64,000 bases of DNA, taken from positions 2,938,406 through 3,002,405 of the forward strand of contig JBBCBC010000027.1 in NCBI GenBank assembly GCA_037126765.1, in the 5' to 3' direction. Each line of letters starts with the position of its first letter. The stretch's first letter is position 1. A program made the translations under genes and the position numbers. This document shows positions 49,243-63,289 of this stretch, piece after piece. Source of the stretch: Stenogyne calaminthoides. Lineage: Eukaryota > Streptophyta > Magnoliopsida > Lamiales > Lamiaceae. Below the pieces are notes generated by a model, which was not told where the DNA came from, did no database searches, and worked only from the letters and a program-made list of their open reading frames with translations.

Positions 49243-49572
49243 TGTTGAGGAAAATTAAATAAATAGATTATTCCCGACCCTCTCTACAAGCTAAATTAAA
49301 TAAATAGATTATTCCCGACCCTCTCTACAAGCTCGAGCTTTTAGATGAGACGGAATTCTCTCATGGTATCAGAGCCTAGGTTGTGGGTTCGATTCCCGTG
49401 GAAGCACTCCACCCATTTAAATTGTCCACTCTGTTGGGCCTCCTCTCCCAGAAGAGCGAGAGACAATGATTCGACACGAACAGTGAGGGGAATGTTGAGG
49501 GAAATTAAATAAATAGATTATTCCCGATCCTCTCTACAAGCTCGAGCTTTTAGATGAGACGGAATTCTCTCA
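49243..49572 (+). mobile_element. TRIM / SMART-type miniature LTR retrotransposon
   Basis: The whole element is 330 bp. The LTRs are 49243-49363 and 49493-49572; both start TGTTGAGG and end GAATTCTCTCA. TGGTATCAGAGCC, the classic primer-binding site complementary to initiator tRNA-Met, begins directly after the first LTR at 49364. A purine-rich AGTGAGGGGAA precedes the second LTR. The 5-bp duplication AAGTC flanks it perfectly on both sides (49238-49242 and 49573-49577). The first LTR is 41 bp longer through an internal duplication of the AAATTAAATAAATAGATTAT block. There is no coding capacity in the 129-bp interior. Confidence 0.92.
49364..49376 (+). other. Primer binding site of the TRIM (initiator tRNA-Met)
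   Basis: TGGTATCAGAGCC is the standard complement to the 3' end of plant initiator methionine tRNA and begins at the first base after the LTR. Confidence 0.88.
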
Positions 49573-52370
49573 AAGTCGAATTAATGTCATCCTTCACATT
49601 CATAATTAGGGGGATAAATATTGATAAAACCTGGAAAAAAAGAGAGAGGGTTTTCCGTGCCTATATATATATTTAATTAAGTAAAACAAATATATATATA
49701 TATATATGTATTCTTTTAGTTTATAAAATAAATTATATAGGTTTGATTTGATGTTTTTTGTCGACTATGAGCACAAAACTTCATATACATATATTTGTAT
49801 AAAGCTGAACCCTAGACATTGAAAATGAGCTCCAATCACAAGAATTTAATTTTTCATGTAATGTTATAATTAATTAATTCGTTACAAGTCACATGAGTTT
49901 TGTTTTGTAATTAAGGAGAACACATCGACTGACTGTTGAAACTTTTCTTTCAGGTGACTGAAAGCTATATATGACCTCTATATATATATATATATTATAT
50001 AGCTTTGACTCAGATTTTAATTAGCTAGCCACTCACATATATAGATACTATAAATAATGAAATTTTTAGGGTTGATTAAGTTTGAATAATATATATACAA
50101 TCAACTTCACACACACATATATCACATAAAATTGTATAATTTCAATTGCATAATGCAATTAATATGTATTTTTAAAAGGCGTTTGTTTCATTAAAATTAC
50201 TAATTATAATACTAAAAGGTGCACCAATATGCAAATGAGTGTTGCTCTATATCGAATATGCAGAAATACTAGGTTAAACACATATATACAATATTCATAT
50301 TCATGTCAAGATTTTAAACGTCACATATCCTGTAAAAGTAATTGGTTTATAATTTTCCAGCACTAATATCATTGTTTTTCCAAATTTAAGGAATATCTAT
50401 ATGTATTATATGTATATATAAATTATAAGTAGTTTGTATCCATCTAAAAATCATTGTATGTATCTATTAGTATTTCTGTGGTCTTGAGTTTATCTTCATC
50501 ATTGTTGTATACTGTATATATATGTGTGCATATAAATTGCAAGAATTTACTGAGTATCTATAATAGAACGTGTAAAGAAATAATATAAATGAAATAATTC
50601 TACAGTTCTCTACTCGTTTAAATTTTTAAATTTTAAATAAGATAAAATTCTTTCAACCTACGGAAAATAAATAAATATATATAGATATGTATGTGTGTGG
50701 GGAACCAAATTGATCAGTAGCAAAATAAGTTTCAAATTAGAACAATAAATAACAATCTATTGACAAACTGTTTTATTATTCATTAAAATCATTAATTAAT
50801 TAGCTATATATAACCTTTTATAAATAGGGACACAATTATATTTTTGTCAGTGCAATTACATTTTCCAACATCCATAGAATCTTTATTTGCATGCATCTTC
50901 ATAATCTAGAGCCCCAATTATTGTAAATTCTTTCTTAACATCATTTTCCAAATTTCAGGTTCTCATAATTTTGGACACATATGTTTTAAGCTCTCTTCGA
51001 ATGTACTAGAATATGTTTCTATAAAAGAATATGCATAATTCAATTTTCTGTCAACAATATAAATGCCGACTAATTGTATTCTCAAAAATATATCACATTT
51101 TCTTTCATGAATGGGAACTTCATCTTAGTTAATTTAATATATGTTTCATCTAGATCATATTTAAAGCATGCAATTTGTTTAATTAAAATATGCGACTTAT
51201 TCATACTGAAACTTACAACTTATTTTCACTCACACAAATTCATATTTTAGTGTATAAAAGTTAAATGTTTCAGTACAATAAATTGTATGTTTCAAAAAAT
51301 ACACTTAAATAAATTGCACGGTGCACCGTACCTAGTGCATAAAAGACGCACTCTTTATACATATAATTTCGTAGTTTGATAGCCAAAACTTGATCATATG
51401 CTCACTCAAAAGTGTGTCTTAATTAAACCTTAACCTAAAAAAGAAAATTAAGAGTGAAATATGTGAAGTAATATAGGGTCTGATTCATTATACCCGCTTT
51501 CAGAGAATATTACTATACTTTTTTCACCAGAAAATTTAATATACCATACCATATATGAAGTTCAAAATATCCAAAAATTCTTCAATTGGGAAGATCAGAG
51601 ATTCAACAACTATAGTAATTAGGTCATTTTACATCCAAGAACTAATTAATGTATCTGAATCAAGCAATTATTCCAAATTCTTCTGTTTTCACTTACAGGC
51701 ACCACTTTTGGATAAATATAGTTTTATGCATAAATTCATAATTTTTTCTAAATATTATTTTTGCACAAAAATGTGCATGATAATTTATATTTTGGTTAAA
51801 AATGCACCTGCAGGCTGCAACTGCATTAAACAATCGATCAGAATCAAAGCTATATATGTGCATAATTCATTTGAAAAACTGTTGGCAAGTGATGGAAAAC
51901 AAGTCACAAAAATAAATAAAATATTATACATTGCACACAGAAGGTATATATAGAGATTTTTTTCCCTATTTTGTGATGATTAAATCAAAATATTGTAATT
52001 AGAAATTCAATGCACAAGATTCTTCTACTATATATATATATATATATACATTTATCAATTAATTCAGAGTGATAAATTCAAGGCATAAGAGAGAGAAACC
52101 GTGTAAAAATTAAAACAAGATAGAAATTAATTAATTTGCACTAAATTAAAATTCAGACATAATAATCCCCTGATTTCACTCTCTCTATATTTTTAGTACC
52201 ACTAATAATTTCTCATCAGCCTCAATGGGATTAAATTTACAACACCAATAATACAAAATAAATCCTATGTTTTTTTATGATCCTTCATAATTCGTACTTG
52301 TAGTAATAACAATAATTAGTCACATTAGAAATTAAAATAACTCATAATAATTCCAATTCCATTTTTTTTC

Positions 52371-54007
52371 TCACGTTCTTGGTGGTGGGAAGAATGGCGT
52401 ACCGGCCATGAAGCTGCTAATCGGCGCCGGAAACAAAGAAGGGTCAAGAAACGGCGTTGCCGCGGCGGCGGAGGTGGCGGTGGCGGAAGTGCCAGCTATC
52501 AAATTCAATTGGTGGCTGCCGCTGCCGCCGCCGGATGACGTGTCTCCGGCGGCCATGTACTGGCTCTCGGTGCCTTGATCGTATAATATGCCCTTGAAAA
52601 CATGGCCGGAAATGTTGACGGCGGTTTGGTAGGCGTATTGGTCATCCTCCTCGTCCGCCGTGACTCTTACGCACCGGAAAACCGCCTCCGCGCTCACCTC
52701 CGGCGGGAAATTCCCCACCTCTAGACCTACAAACATGCACATATCTTGTTATTAAACATGCACAATAATTATTTGTTGATAATACCAAAAAACAGCAGTT
52801 TTATTGGGAAATTAAAGAAATTGAATAGAAAATGATGGGGGTTTTCAATAGCCATCGGTTTTGTCGAACAAATCATATGATGTAACTACCTACTACAAAA
52901 TAGTAGAGGCGAATTACATCTCATTTAAAAATTTAAATTTGCAAAAGGAAAGAAAGATGTAAAATCAATTCATTCAATCAATTTTGTAACAAATATCTCC
53001 AACAGAAAATTGGTTAGGGGAGAAAGGGGGAAAGGGTTTCTTTCTTACAAAAACACTAGACATAAAATACATAAAAAAACAAGAATTTTTTATAATACCA
53101 AAAAACAGTAGTTTTATTGGGAAATTAAAGAAATTGAATAGAAAATGGTTGATGGGGGTTTCAATAGCCTCATATTTACTACAAAATAATAGAAGTGAAA
53201 TACATGTCATTTAAAAATTCAAATTTGCGGAAGGAAAGAAAGACGTGAAATTAATTTATTTAATCAATTTTGTAACAAATATATCAAACGGAAAATTGGT
53301 TAGGGGAGAAAGGGGGAAAAAGGGTTTCTTTCTTACAAAACACTAGACATAAAAAAAAACAAGAATTTTTTCTCTATTATTTTCTTCAATTAAAACCTGC
53401 ATTTACCTAAATTGGGGTTAGGTATACGAGTGCACACAAGCGAATTGGAGGAGCTGGGATTCTCCCTCGGCCTTTTACCACTACCCTCCCTTTGATTCTC
53501 GCGGTCCTGATTCTGCATCGACGCGAGCTGTTGCTGCCGCTCGCGCCGTTTCGATGCCGGGACCCACGTGCTCTTCACGTGGGTCTGGCACTGAAACCCC
53601 CGGCTCTTGCAGCAGGTCCTGCACCGCATGTGCACGCAGTCCTTCTTCGCCTGGTTCCCGCAGTCCTGGCAGCTGATCCCGCCCCCGCTGCTTCTCATCA
53701 TGAGAAACCCCGATGTGGGGGACTCGTTGAACCGGGCGGGTTGGCCCACGGCCAGCCCGCCAGCGGAGGCGTAGAGATCCTGCAGCTGCTGGTTCCCGCC
53801 GCGCTGCAGGAAATTCTCTGCGGCCGCCTGCGGGGGCGGGGGCTGCTGCCAGAGCTCGAAACCCCGGTACTGGAGCTGGTCCTCATTCCGGTAGAGGAAC
53901 CAGCTCTCGGGGTTGAGTTCCGAGGGGTTTTCTTGATCGCTCCTCCCTGCGCCGGCGGCGCCTCCGCCTCCGCCGCCGCCGCCGCCTAGTGAGAAAAAGT
54001 CGGCCAT
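52371..54007 (-). CDS. SHI/STY (SRS) family zinc-finger transcription factor
   Basis: A plant-specific nuclear transcription factor family that activates auxin-biosynthesis genes and shapes gynoecium, stamens and lateral roots. Two exons: 54007-53407 and 52726-52371, giving 318 residues without a break. A poly-Gly run lies at residues 8-16. The RING-like zinc finger is complete at about 113-143: CQDCGNQAKKDC, MRCRTCCKSRGFQCQTHV, then the basic stretch WVPASKRRERQQQ. The C-terminal family signature is at about 237-252 (NISGHVFKGILYDQG). The usual IGGH reads ISGH here. Exon 1 is very GC-rich against an AT-rich background, normal for this family. Its ~680-bp intron holds a tandem duplication. 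The minus-strand upstream side (54008 onward) should hold the promoter. Confidence 0.93.
52781..53380. repeat. Tandem duplication (~310 + ~285 bp) in the SRS intron
   Basis: The units starting AATACCAAAAAACAGCAG (52781) and AATACCAAAAAACAGTAG (53094) are direct repeats. They share TTTTATTGGGAAATTAAAG, AAAATTGGTTAGGGGAGAAA and CACTAGACATAAAA. They differ by scattered substitutions and small indels, so the duplication is not very recent. Confidence 0.88.
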
Positions 54008-54642
54008 TCTTGTTGTTGTGGGGCTAATTCCATAGCATGTAATTTTACTTAATGGTTTGAGAGTGTTAACTGTTTTTGGGAATCTTGAAATGTGGGTTTT
54101 GAGGGAGACAATTTCTGATAGAGGGGTGAATGAGGAATTGTGGTACTATAATTGATGCAATGAGTTTGCATGTGATTAAAAAAAACAAAATTGGGTAGAA
54201 GAATTAGAAAGGCACAAATTTTGGTTTTAAATAAGGAGAATTGGTAGAGGGGGGAATTGGCAGCTTTATTTGGAAAGAGGGGGAAGACTTTTGGGGTTAT
54301 GGAGGACAGGGATTAATCGGCTCTCTGTTGTTTGCATTTAAGACGCAGAATTACAGGTCTGCCACGCCGCCATCGCCTCCCAAAAACCAATCTTAATTTT
54401 GAGATTTATTCACAAAACCACCATTTTCACAATTTCCTTTCTTTCAACTCTTTCAGTCTTAATTTTGCAGCTTTTACTCACATTACATATATCTTTCTCT
54501 CTCACGCACCACACGCAGTAAAATAGTGTATCTTTTTTTTTTTTTTTTTTACCGTCTGTCTCACTTTTTATATTTTATTGGTATTTCACTTTAATCATTA
54601 ACATATGAACTCGGAAAATAGTGGTTCATTTAGTATCTTTTA

Positions 54643-54893
54643 CTTCCTCTGTCACACTGTAAGTAGATTCTCTCTTTCCTTTTTACTTTTTTCATCCGCC
54701 TCATAATAAATTTTTTGTTTCTATAAATGAAAAAAATAGCTTTACTGTCCGTAATTTTTATCCTTACTTTTCACACAATATTACAAACAATTCTACTCAT
54801 TACTCAATTTACCTTTTTTCTCTCTCCCAATATCCACAATTACCTTCATTTTTATTATTATTTAAAAAAAAAAATAGAGACTTATATTGGAAC
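54643..54893. mobile_element. Eroded Stowaway-like MITE
   Basis: The left end CTTCCTCTGTCAC follows TA, and the interior matches the MITE at 48577-48846. The right terminus is worn away after GAGACTTATATTGG. Confidence 0.6.
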
Positions 54894-55635
54894 ATTATTT
54901 CACGTGTCATATATTCACGTTAGTAGATATATTTGGAGCACAAATTGTGGAAAAAGTGATTTTATTCCCTTTTCCTCCGTGATGATGATCAAGTTGTGAG
55001 AGTGATCTAAAGGTGGTGGGTATCTGCATGAGAATCTAGCGGCTGGTGTGTCGCCACGTGTCATCGGCAACTTTTGCTACCCCTTGTCCTTTGGGCCGGA
55101 GAACGCGCTGCTTTATGTCTCTATTTTTAAATAAATTAGTAATAAAATGGAATCAGGATAAAATTGGAGATCGATACAATATTTATTTAATTTGCAATTC
55201 ATCTTTAAATGGAATATTTACTAGTATCATTGTAATCACAAGTAAGTATTTCTTTTTTTTTTTTTAATCACGATTTCAAGTCATTTTTAATTTTATTTCT
55301 TTTTTCTTATTAATTGAGCTGCGTTTTTTATTGAAGTTTTATTGTTTAAGGATGAATTTAATTTTCTTTGCTAATCCTCCTATTTTTGTTATATTTAACC
55401 AAATAAATAAATTAAATCTTGGTAATACTTTAATGAGCAATAGTTTGAAGGTGCAGGTGATGCAATTTCGATCCAATTTCGGCACACACTTCAGCCAAAT
55501 AGTTCTTTTGTGTTTTTCAGGAAACAATTTATATATTAAAAACTTCACACTAGTATATAATTAATACTTTTATTTATATAAATTAATATTTTTCTATTAA
55601 TATGACATATTAAAAATAGCTAGAGACATACTTGC

Positions 55636-55682
55636 ATGAGACGGTCTCACAGTGAAACAGGACATGCATGAGACCGTCTCAT
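55636..55682. repeat. Perfect 14-bp inverted repeat (hairpin)
   Basis: ATGAGACGGTCTCA and TGAGACCGTCTCAT are perfectly complementary with a ~19-bp loop. Related GAGACGG/CCGTCTC motifs occur in the dispersed repeats at 20.09 and 63.57 kb. Confidence 0.7.
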
Positions 55683-57663
55683 ATGAGTTTTTGTCATTAA
55701 AATAAGTTAAAATTGAGCTAAAATTGTACTGATAAACAGTGCAACAGGAGCACAATTTTTTTACCTTTTTAAATTATTTTAATCATACTAATATAGATTA
55801 ATTACTTATATATCTAATTCGAAAAAGGTTTATCTTGGAGGTACATAGAGGCTGCGTTTACCTTTAAAAAAAAAGTTTGTCTGCGTATTATATCCTTTTG
55901 TAACTTCACGTGGAAGCAAGTTATCTTGAATGGATATATAGTACATGTCATCTAAATAAATGATAATATTCTACTTTTAAAATATAGAAAAATACTAGTA
56001 CATCAGTAATTATAAATTGAAAACAATTTAACTTTAGAATAATTGAGTTTTATACATGATATATTGTAAAATCGATACAATTCATAATTTCATGTAAGAA
56101 TCTACTTAAAATTATTTTACTTCTACTTTTCACACGTACTAAAATTATGTGAAATTTTTGAATTAGTCGAGTGTAAAGTAAAATATGTGCATAAAGTTAA
56201 TAAGAGATGTGTATTTAAGACATTATTTATTGAGATACACTTGTGTGAGACAATTTTACGATAACACGAAGCATAATTTGAGTATTGATGTTTTAATATT
56301 TTAGAAGGAGCGATTTCTAATTAATTTATGCTTAAATTGTATGGCGTCTGATACTAGTTTTTGTCTATTTATATAATGTATACGAAGCAAGATATGAGAT
56401 AAATTTAACTGTTAACTGTTACATCGCAATCCACCTATAAAAATCACCAAACAAATTAATTACTATAGGGCTTAATATATATTTGTCCAAGGTAAAAAAT
56501 ATTTAAGGTTAGATTAGGTTTCTAAATTGCTTTACTTTTAGATACAAACTTCTACAATGTACTAGTTATATAACTCCTGTCTTGCTGCATGCCTATGTGA
56601 CTTTACACACATATAATTAGAATAACATATACACCACTTAATTCCCTTTAATTTAATACAATAATAATAAATAATAATAATAATAATAAAATGATTATTT
56701 AATGTTCGAAATTATTCTTTAGACAACATGACGAAGCATTAAAAGCCAACTCATTTACATAAATTATCCAAAAGAATAATTATAAAAGGTGCAAATTCCA
56801 ACAACATAATTTCCGGTAATTAATATAATTAGAATAAACTCCTCATGAAATTAATTAACCACCTCTCAATAATTCTAAATTATTTTTTTTACTCATTATT
56901 CCAAGGGGAAAAAGTGACACACTTAAGTGGTTAAAACTGTTTCAATTATGTTGATAATTAGTGATTTGAGGGGGACCATTTGAAAGTAAGGCATCTAATT
57001 AAGTTTTAATTAATTAAGGGTTTGATTATTGGGGGTTGGTTGACTATAAAACTCAGTATAGGGGTATATTTGTCAGTTTAGTGAGCGAGGTGTACGTATT
57101 TATGACCATTTGCGAAGGGTAATTAAATACGTATACGGACTTCCGCCGGCCTGCGTATATAGCCTACTGATTGGGATAATATAAATGAAGAAAAAAAAAT
57201 AGTTATAAATTTTAGGTTATTTTATTTTACTTTTTAAGCAACGAATTATCTACATATTACTGGTACACATTTTCAGATATTTAATGTAAATTTTCTTCAT
57301 ATATAGAATCGATAAATAAATATTTGCAAAAATTTCTAGCATCAGTTGGCAGATGTACTGTTCAATTAGTGTAATTTTTACCAAAATTTAATTTATTTAT
57401 AATAAGTTAAAAATACATATGAGAAGCACTAGTTTATACAAAAAAAAGTATTAGTTTATGGTCTGAATATTATTAATATTTTTTTAATATACAACCAATA
57501 TATTTTACCATTTAAGTTGCTATTTTTTATCACATTAATTATACTACAATTTTTTATCATTTTTTTATGAATAGCGGGGAAATATAAAAAACACACTTTG
57601 ATTGATTTTTTTAATCAAAATGTCGTCCAACTATTTTATTTTTAGAAAAGTTTCACTTCACTT

Positions 57664-57919
57664 GGGGTATGTTTGTTTCGGAATTTAAATGTGCAGAGGA
57701 AGTCATGACTTCAAAATTTTAAGAATTTAAAACTTTTAATAAATAATAAAAAGAATGTATTTATTTTGAAATTTTGATTAGACGGATGTTGAAGTTTAAA
57801 AGGGATGTTGAAGTTTAATAGTAAAAAAAATATTGAAGTTTAATTTTAAATTTCAAATTATAATATAACTTGATTTTTAAAGTTGTAAGTCAATCCAAGT
57901 GAGTTTCAAAACAAACATA
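57664..57919. mobile_element. Probable MITE with GTTTGTTT termini
   Basis: GGGGTATGTTTGTTTCGG at the left is mirrored by CAAAACAAACATAAA at the right. Three copies of a TGTTGAAGTTTAA-type repeat lie inside. Confidence 0.5.
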
Positions 57920-59786
57920 AAAATTGTATACATGAAATTGTCCAATGGTCGCAGGTAGTCGTGCCTTTTCTTTAAAAAAAAGTTGAGCAAGTTTAGGTGG
58001 TAATATATTTAGCAATTATCACCTAAATAATACTAGTAAAAAAGGTCCGTTCCCAAAATATATACTAAAATAATAATAAAATAATGAAATCAATTTCAAT
58101 TATTCCCTTTAAATGCCTCAATATTGTATTATATGTCATTATATCATTATCATGTCATTATTTTACTATTTAATTTTTATTAAAAATAATTTTTAGTATC
58201 AATAGTAAATATTTAATACTATAATATTAAACAATTATGAGGGTTCAGTAAATAAGCGTGAAATTATAAAATTGATTTGTGTCGCTTAATTAGAAACGCG
58301 AGAATCAGTGGGCATTTCTTGTAGGCACGAACTCTATATATTTATGAATAGGAATAGCCGAATAGCTACTCAAACATTTGGCATGATGCATGAGTTATGC
58401 ACCAGGGCATTTTCGGAATTCCAAAGATAAAAAAAAAAAAACACTAATGTAATCATGAATTTGCACCTAGTTTAATCATAAAAATATATATGTATATACA
58501 TTATGTCACTGAGAAAATAAATTTTTATAATTATGATCACAGATTTTCAATAAAAATGATTTCCTCCTTACATAATCAAGATTGTCTACGTATTAATTTT
58601 TTTTTCTATTTATATATACATGTCTACGTATACCAATTAACAAATTGCATGTAAAATTGTCTATAAAAATATTATCTATAAATTAAATTTAATAGATAAT
58701 TTTGTAATTGATCTCGGCCCGTTCCTTGATGGGAAATCTTTCCTAATCCTCATTCATGTTCCTAGTGATATTGGGTAGCCTCGATTTTGATCTGAAAACT
58801 TATCTCCCTAATAAAATTATAGTATTGTTGTTAATGAATTAAGTTATCAAATTATTTATATAAGAATAACTTAAACGAACAAAAAACATAATTAATCAAA
58901 AGAATATTTGAATATATATAAAAATATATACATATAAATAGTTAAATAAACAATAAATATTACTACTACGTTCTATAGACTAGATCCCTGCAAGCCCATT
59001 TGGTTCAAAAGTTTAATTTAATTCAAATTATTAACCTTGTTGATTATGTAACTTTTCCTTAATTAAAGTCATTAACTTCTTTGTCACAATTTGACTAATA
59101 CGCTGTAAATACCACCTAATTAGCCTACCCTACTATTAACTCACGAATTCTTTTATTTAAATTATTAGCGGTCATAATTAATTTTGGAGGATATGCATTT
59201 TTATTATGCTAATTAATTAAATTCCCCATTTTTTGTTTAAGCCTTCCAATAAGGTTAAAATGTTATTTATTATTGGCATTTGACAATAAGACCCTCACTA
59301 TTTAGCAAACTTTGAGTTTTGGCCCATAATCTTTTATCTAATTAAACAATCAGCCGCACGATATAAATTACTATTAAATATATATTAATAATATTATAAA
59401 TTTATTATTTTAATTCATATTAATCAATTTCAATGTTCTTTTTTCAGGCAGCAAGATACTGAGACCTATTCTATGGTGCTCTACCTTTAAAAAGGGTTAA
59501 AATTCTATAATTAATAAGTTCTAAAATGAATTGTTAAAGACCTATCTATATATTCAAATTAATTTAAATTTTGCAATTGAATTTGAATAGCTTTTTAACT
59601 TTATTTTCGTAGCAACATAGGAGGTTTCATTTTGGGACAGATTTTACTTTTTGTACTGTATATGTGTATTAGGCCCCCAAGCCTGGTTTTTACGATGTAT
59701 AATATTATGATTTCAACCCCTCATTAGCTATGTAAAAATATTTAATACTACGTAATAGCTACTTAGTGTAATTTAATGGCAAAGTA

Positions 59787-60044
59787 TATGGTGAACAAGT
59801 TTCACGGTGAAACTGGTTTAGGAGTGTGACTTATATTACTAAAGAGTGTGATTTATATAACTGAAGAGTGTGATTTTTTACTATAAAGAGTATTACTCAA
59901 AAAAATGAAGGGTGTGATAAATATTACAGCAAAGGATGTGGTTGTGATAACTGAAGAGTGTGACCTATATTATTAAAGAGTGTAATCGTGATAAATGAAG
60001 TGTAAAAATAAACCAGTTTCACCGTGAACAAATTTCACACCATA
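59787..60044. mobile_element. Foldback MITE with internal tandem repeats
   Basis: TATGGTG...TTTCACGGTGAAACTGGTTT on the left pairs with AAACCAGTTTCACCGTGAA...CACCATA on the right. The region between the arms is made of variants of ACTGAAGAGTGTGATTTATA. Confidence 0.75.
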
Positions 60045-63000
60045 CCAACTCTAATTTAATTACACTATTATTTATATATTTTTCTTAGGGTTTTACTCTT
60101 TTCATTGTCCCCTATTCGATTTTGATAGATATTTCCTCATACGGTTTGTGCTATACATCCCCATATATTAACTGATATTATTAATCATCACATATTAATA
60201 TAAATTACAAAATTTATGTGTATTAATTTTTTTAATAAAATACAAAATTTATGCTAATAAAATACAATTTTTTTAATTCACATAAAATACAAAATCAAAT
60301 ACCAACTTACAATAGATAATATTAGCATATTTTCTTTTCCTTTTTATTGATTTTATATAATTGATAGATATTTCCTCATATGGTTTATGCTATACATCCA
60401 ATAATTTTGGGTGTTTTTACAATATCAAACTTACAAGCACCTTCTCTTAAATCATCAAAATCATGACTAGTTAATCAATTTAGAGGGTATATCCTTTAAA
60501 TCGTTCTTACCTTTTACAGCACGGGACGGGACCAATACAATACTAAAAATTCACGGTATATTAAAAAATTCTACATTTTTTATATTATTCGATTTGATAA
60601 GTTTGATATATCAAAATTCTTGATATATAATTATATATTCATCCCTATCAAGACGTATTAATTGCACTGATTTAAAATTCGTGTACCGATTACACACATT
60701 CTTTTATGAAATTATGAAAATTTTGTTCTTAGTCATATACATGCAACTAATTAATACACGTGTGAACTCTTGTGGTAGAAAGTTAGTCAGAGTAATTAGG
60801 CACAAATTAAGTTGGATTCATTAATGGTACATACTAAACCCTAAAGAGAGGGAACCAAAGCGAAGCTACACAAAGCTAATTATGATCAACGGCTACAAAT
60901 TAATGTTGAAGTATCAACTTTGAAAATTAGGGACAACAAATTATTGGAAGCATCATATGTCCACCCTTAAATTAACTCACGCATATTTTACAGGATCTTT
61001 TTATTTATTATTGTATTTAAATTTTTATATATATATATAGCTCACCGCTGGCTTGGTTTTTAGCCACTAATGTTTTAATTAATAATATTAATCTATTGTA
61101 CAATTATTTTTATTGTTGGGTTGAACTTTCAATTTTGTAAATGACATTCTCGAAAGTTTCTGTGATTGTTTTTTTTTTTTAATATATGCTTTGCAGTTAT
61201 AATTTTCCAAAATAAAAAATAAAAAAAATTGTGTAAAGCATCTGCCCCTCAATACTTTACTAAATAATACCTTAGCTTAAATGAACGAGGAGTTTCAAAT
61301 TAATACATGTTACTTAATTTTATCCAATTTCATGTTGCAACGGAGCATGAATATGTATATACTACATATATCAAAATAAAATATGGTGGGTTTTGAGATA
61401 GGTTCGTGGATTGGGTTATTTGAACGCACCACATTATCATCCCTAATTATAATTTTTACGACAGATAAGAAGATGAAGGCATAAATTTGAGTATTTTTTT
61501 TTTATTTTCCTTCAGATTGAAAAAATTGAGAATTTGGGATGAAAGAGTTTGCAAATCAGCTGCAGAATAGTTGGGAAAAAAATGATTGTGCTTGGTATAC
61601 AAAAATGTCTTTTTAAAAATCACATGTATAAAATGTATAAAAGAAAGAAATTTGGCCTGAAAAATTAGTTCAATGGTTTAAGTGTAATAAAATAATAGTT
61701 TGTCTAGTTCAGTGCAACAAAAAATAGTTAGGTGGTTTAAGTGTCTGTTTTAGAACTCTAAAAATAGCTTCTAGAATCATTTTTTTTCAAAACTTGTGAG
61801 AGATAACTTTGAAAATAAGTGCTTCTAAAAAATGTTTCAAAAGTGAGAGATAACTTTGAAAATAAGTGTTTCAAAAGACACCCTAAATACAATTTTAATA
61901 ATAGTTCAGTGGGTTTAGTTCAATTAGGCATAAACATTATGTAAGAGGTGCAAAGTTCAAACCTTAGTTATTGCCAAAAAAATTCATTAAACTACACATT
62001 AAAATGTTATATGAATGTCATATATTAACTACAAACTAATGGAAAAATGACACATTAATACAATAAAATGTGATACCTCGTTCAAATAATTAACCTCAAG
62101 ATGATACATCATCCAAATTAATTACAAAATGATACATCATCAAATTGAATTCTTTATTAGTAATATAAGTGATAGGTGATTGATATAATTATTATTGAGT
62201 ATTGTTTATAACAAAATTTTCTTGATTAACTAGTAACCAAATAAATAATTTTATATATACTCGGTCTTATTATACAAACATTATACAACTAAAGCTGTTC
62301 GAATTATGCAATAAAAATAATTTAATGTGATAATTTAATAATAATTTCTAATTTAATTACTAGCCCACCGCAAGTAGTTAGTGCCTAGTGGTTATTGGTT
62401 AATGCCATTTATTTTGGACACAAATTAATAATAATCCATATACCTCAATATCGATCTTCTTTGAATTTTGTAAGATCAATGACCTAACTATAACACTTGC
62501 TTTTTCATTTAAAAAAAGTTGTACATTATTTACCTAACACTTTCATGCATCACCAGCAATATAGCTAAATCGCTTGAAATAATTAAGCCTGATCAATAAA
62601 TTAAATGGAGAATTAATTTATAGGCACAAGCCACAAGCTATAAACTCCTTATTTAAATTATTTAGATCCATAGATATAAAGTTTCCTAATGGGGAAAATC
62701 ACGCATATATTTAGCTCAAGTAAAGTTTGTCTGCTATTATGTTTATGAATAAATTTGTAAACTACAGTAACTAGATTAATTTAGTCTATAAACTTTCATG
62801 ACTACTTAAAAATCCTACGTAATGAGTAGTACATTATGCATTTCACGGCCTTATTTCCCTTTTTAAATAATTCAAGAACAAGCTTTTTTTTTTCTTAAAA
62901 AAAAATGAATTTTCGTGCGAGACGAAGTCATGAATATTTTCCTTAAAGAATGTACAAGTACATAAATTAAATTAATATAACAATCTCACAAAGAAATAGT

Positions 63001-63289
63001 TCTTAAAAATATAATGAGTAGTCACACTAATGCAATTGGCTATACTACATAATGTATGAATTTCAGTATAAGACTATCAAATTGTGACACAATAGAGCAT
63101 TAGAATAGTGTGGAATATTTATCTACGAACTGTATCTTTCTTTTAAATTTGTTTTACAAAATGTCGTGGTAGTTAATTAACTGTTACAGTGTCTAATTTT
63201 GTTGATAGATTATGGCCCACCACATAAAAGTACCTCCAATTTAGATTTTATGGGTGGGCCATATTAATGAGTCGTTTCTTGTCTGTCAT

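Larger units (their letters stand above)
43893..52370. other. Intergenic, MITE-rich region
   Basis: No gene is supported between the NERD1-like stop and the SRS stop. It holds the mobile elements listed separately below. The Stowaway-type left end ATTCCCTCCGTCAC at 45970 has no visible right end. The remainder (49.6-52.3 kb) is AT-rich with (TA)n runs and nothing recognisable. Confidence 0.6.

Noticed and set aside
49364..49440. A tRNA gene at TGGTATCAGAGCC...GGTTCGATTCCCGTGG
   Set aside because: The GGTTCGATTCC block looks like a T-loop, but no cloverleaf closes around it, and the first motif sits exactly at the LTR boundary as a primer site. The T-loop-like text more likely reflects tRNA-derived sequence in the TRIM.
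53492..53989. Plus-strand open frame of 165 residues
   Set aside because: It is the antisense shadow of the GC-rich first exon of the SRS gene, which has a complete zinc finger on the other strand.
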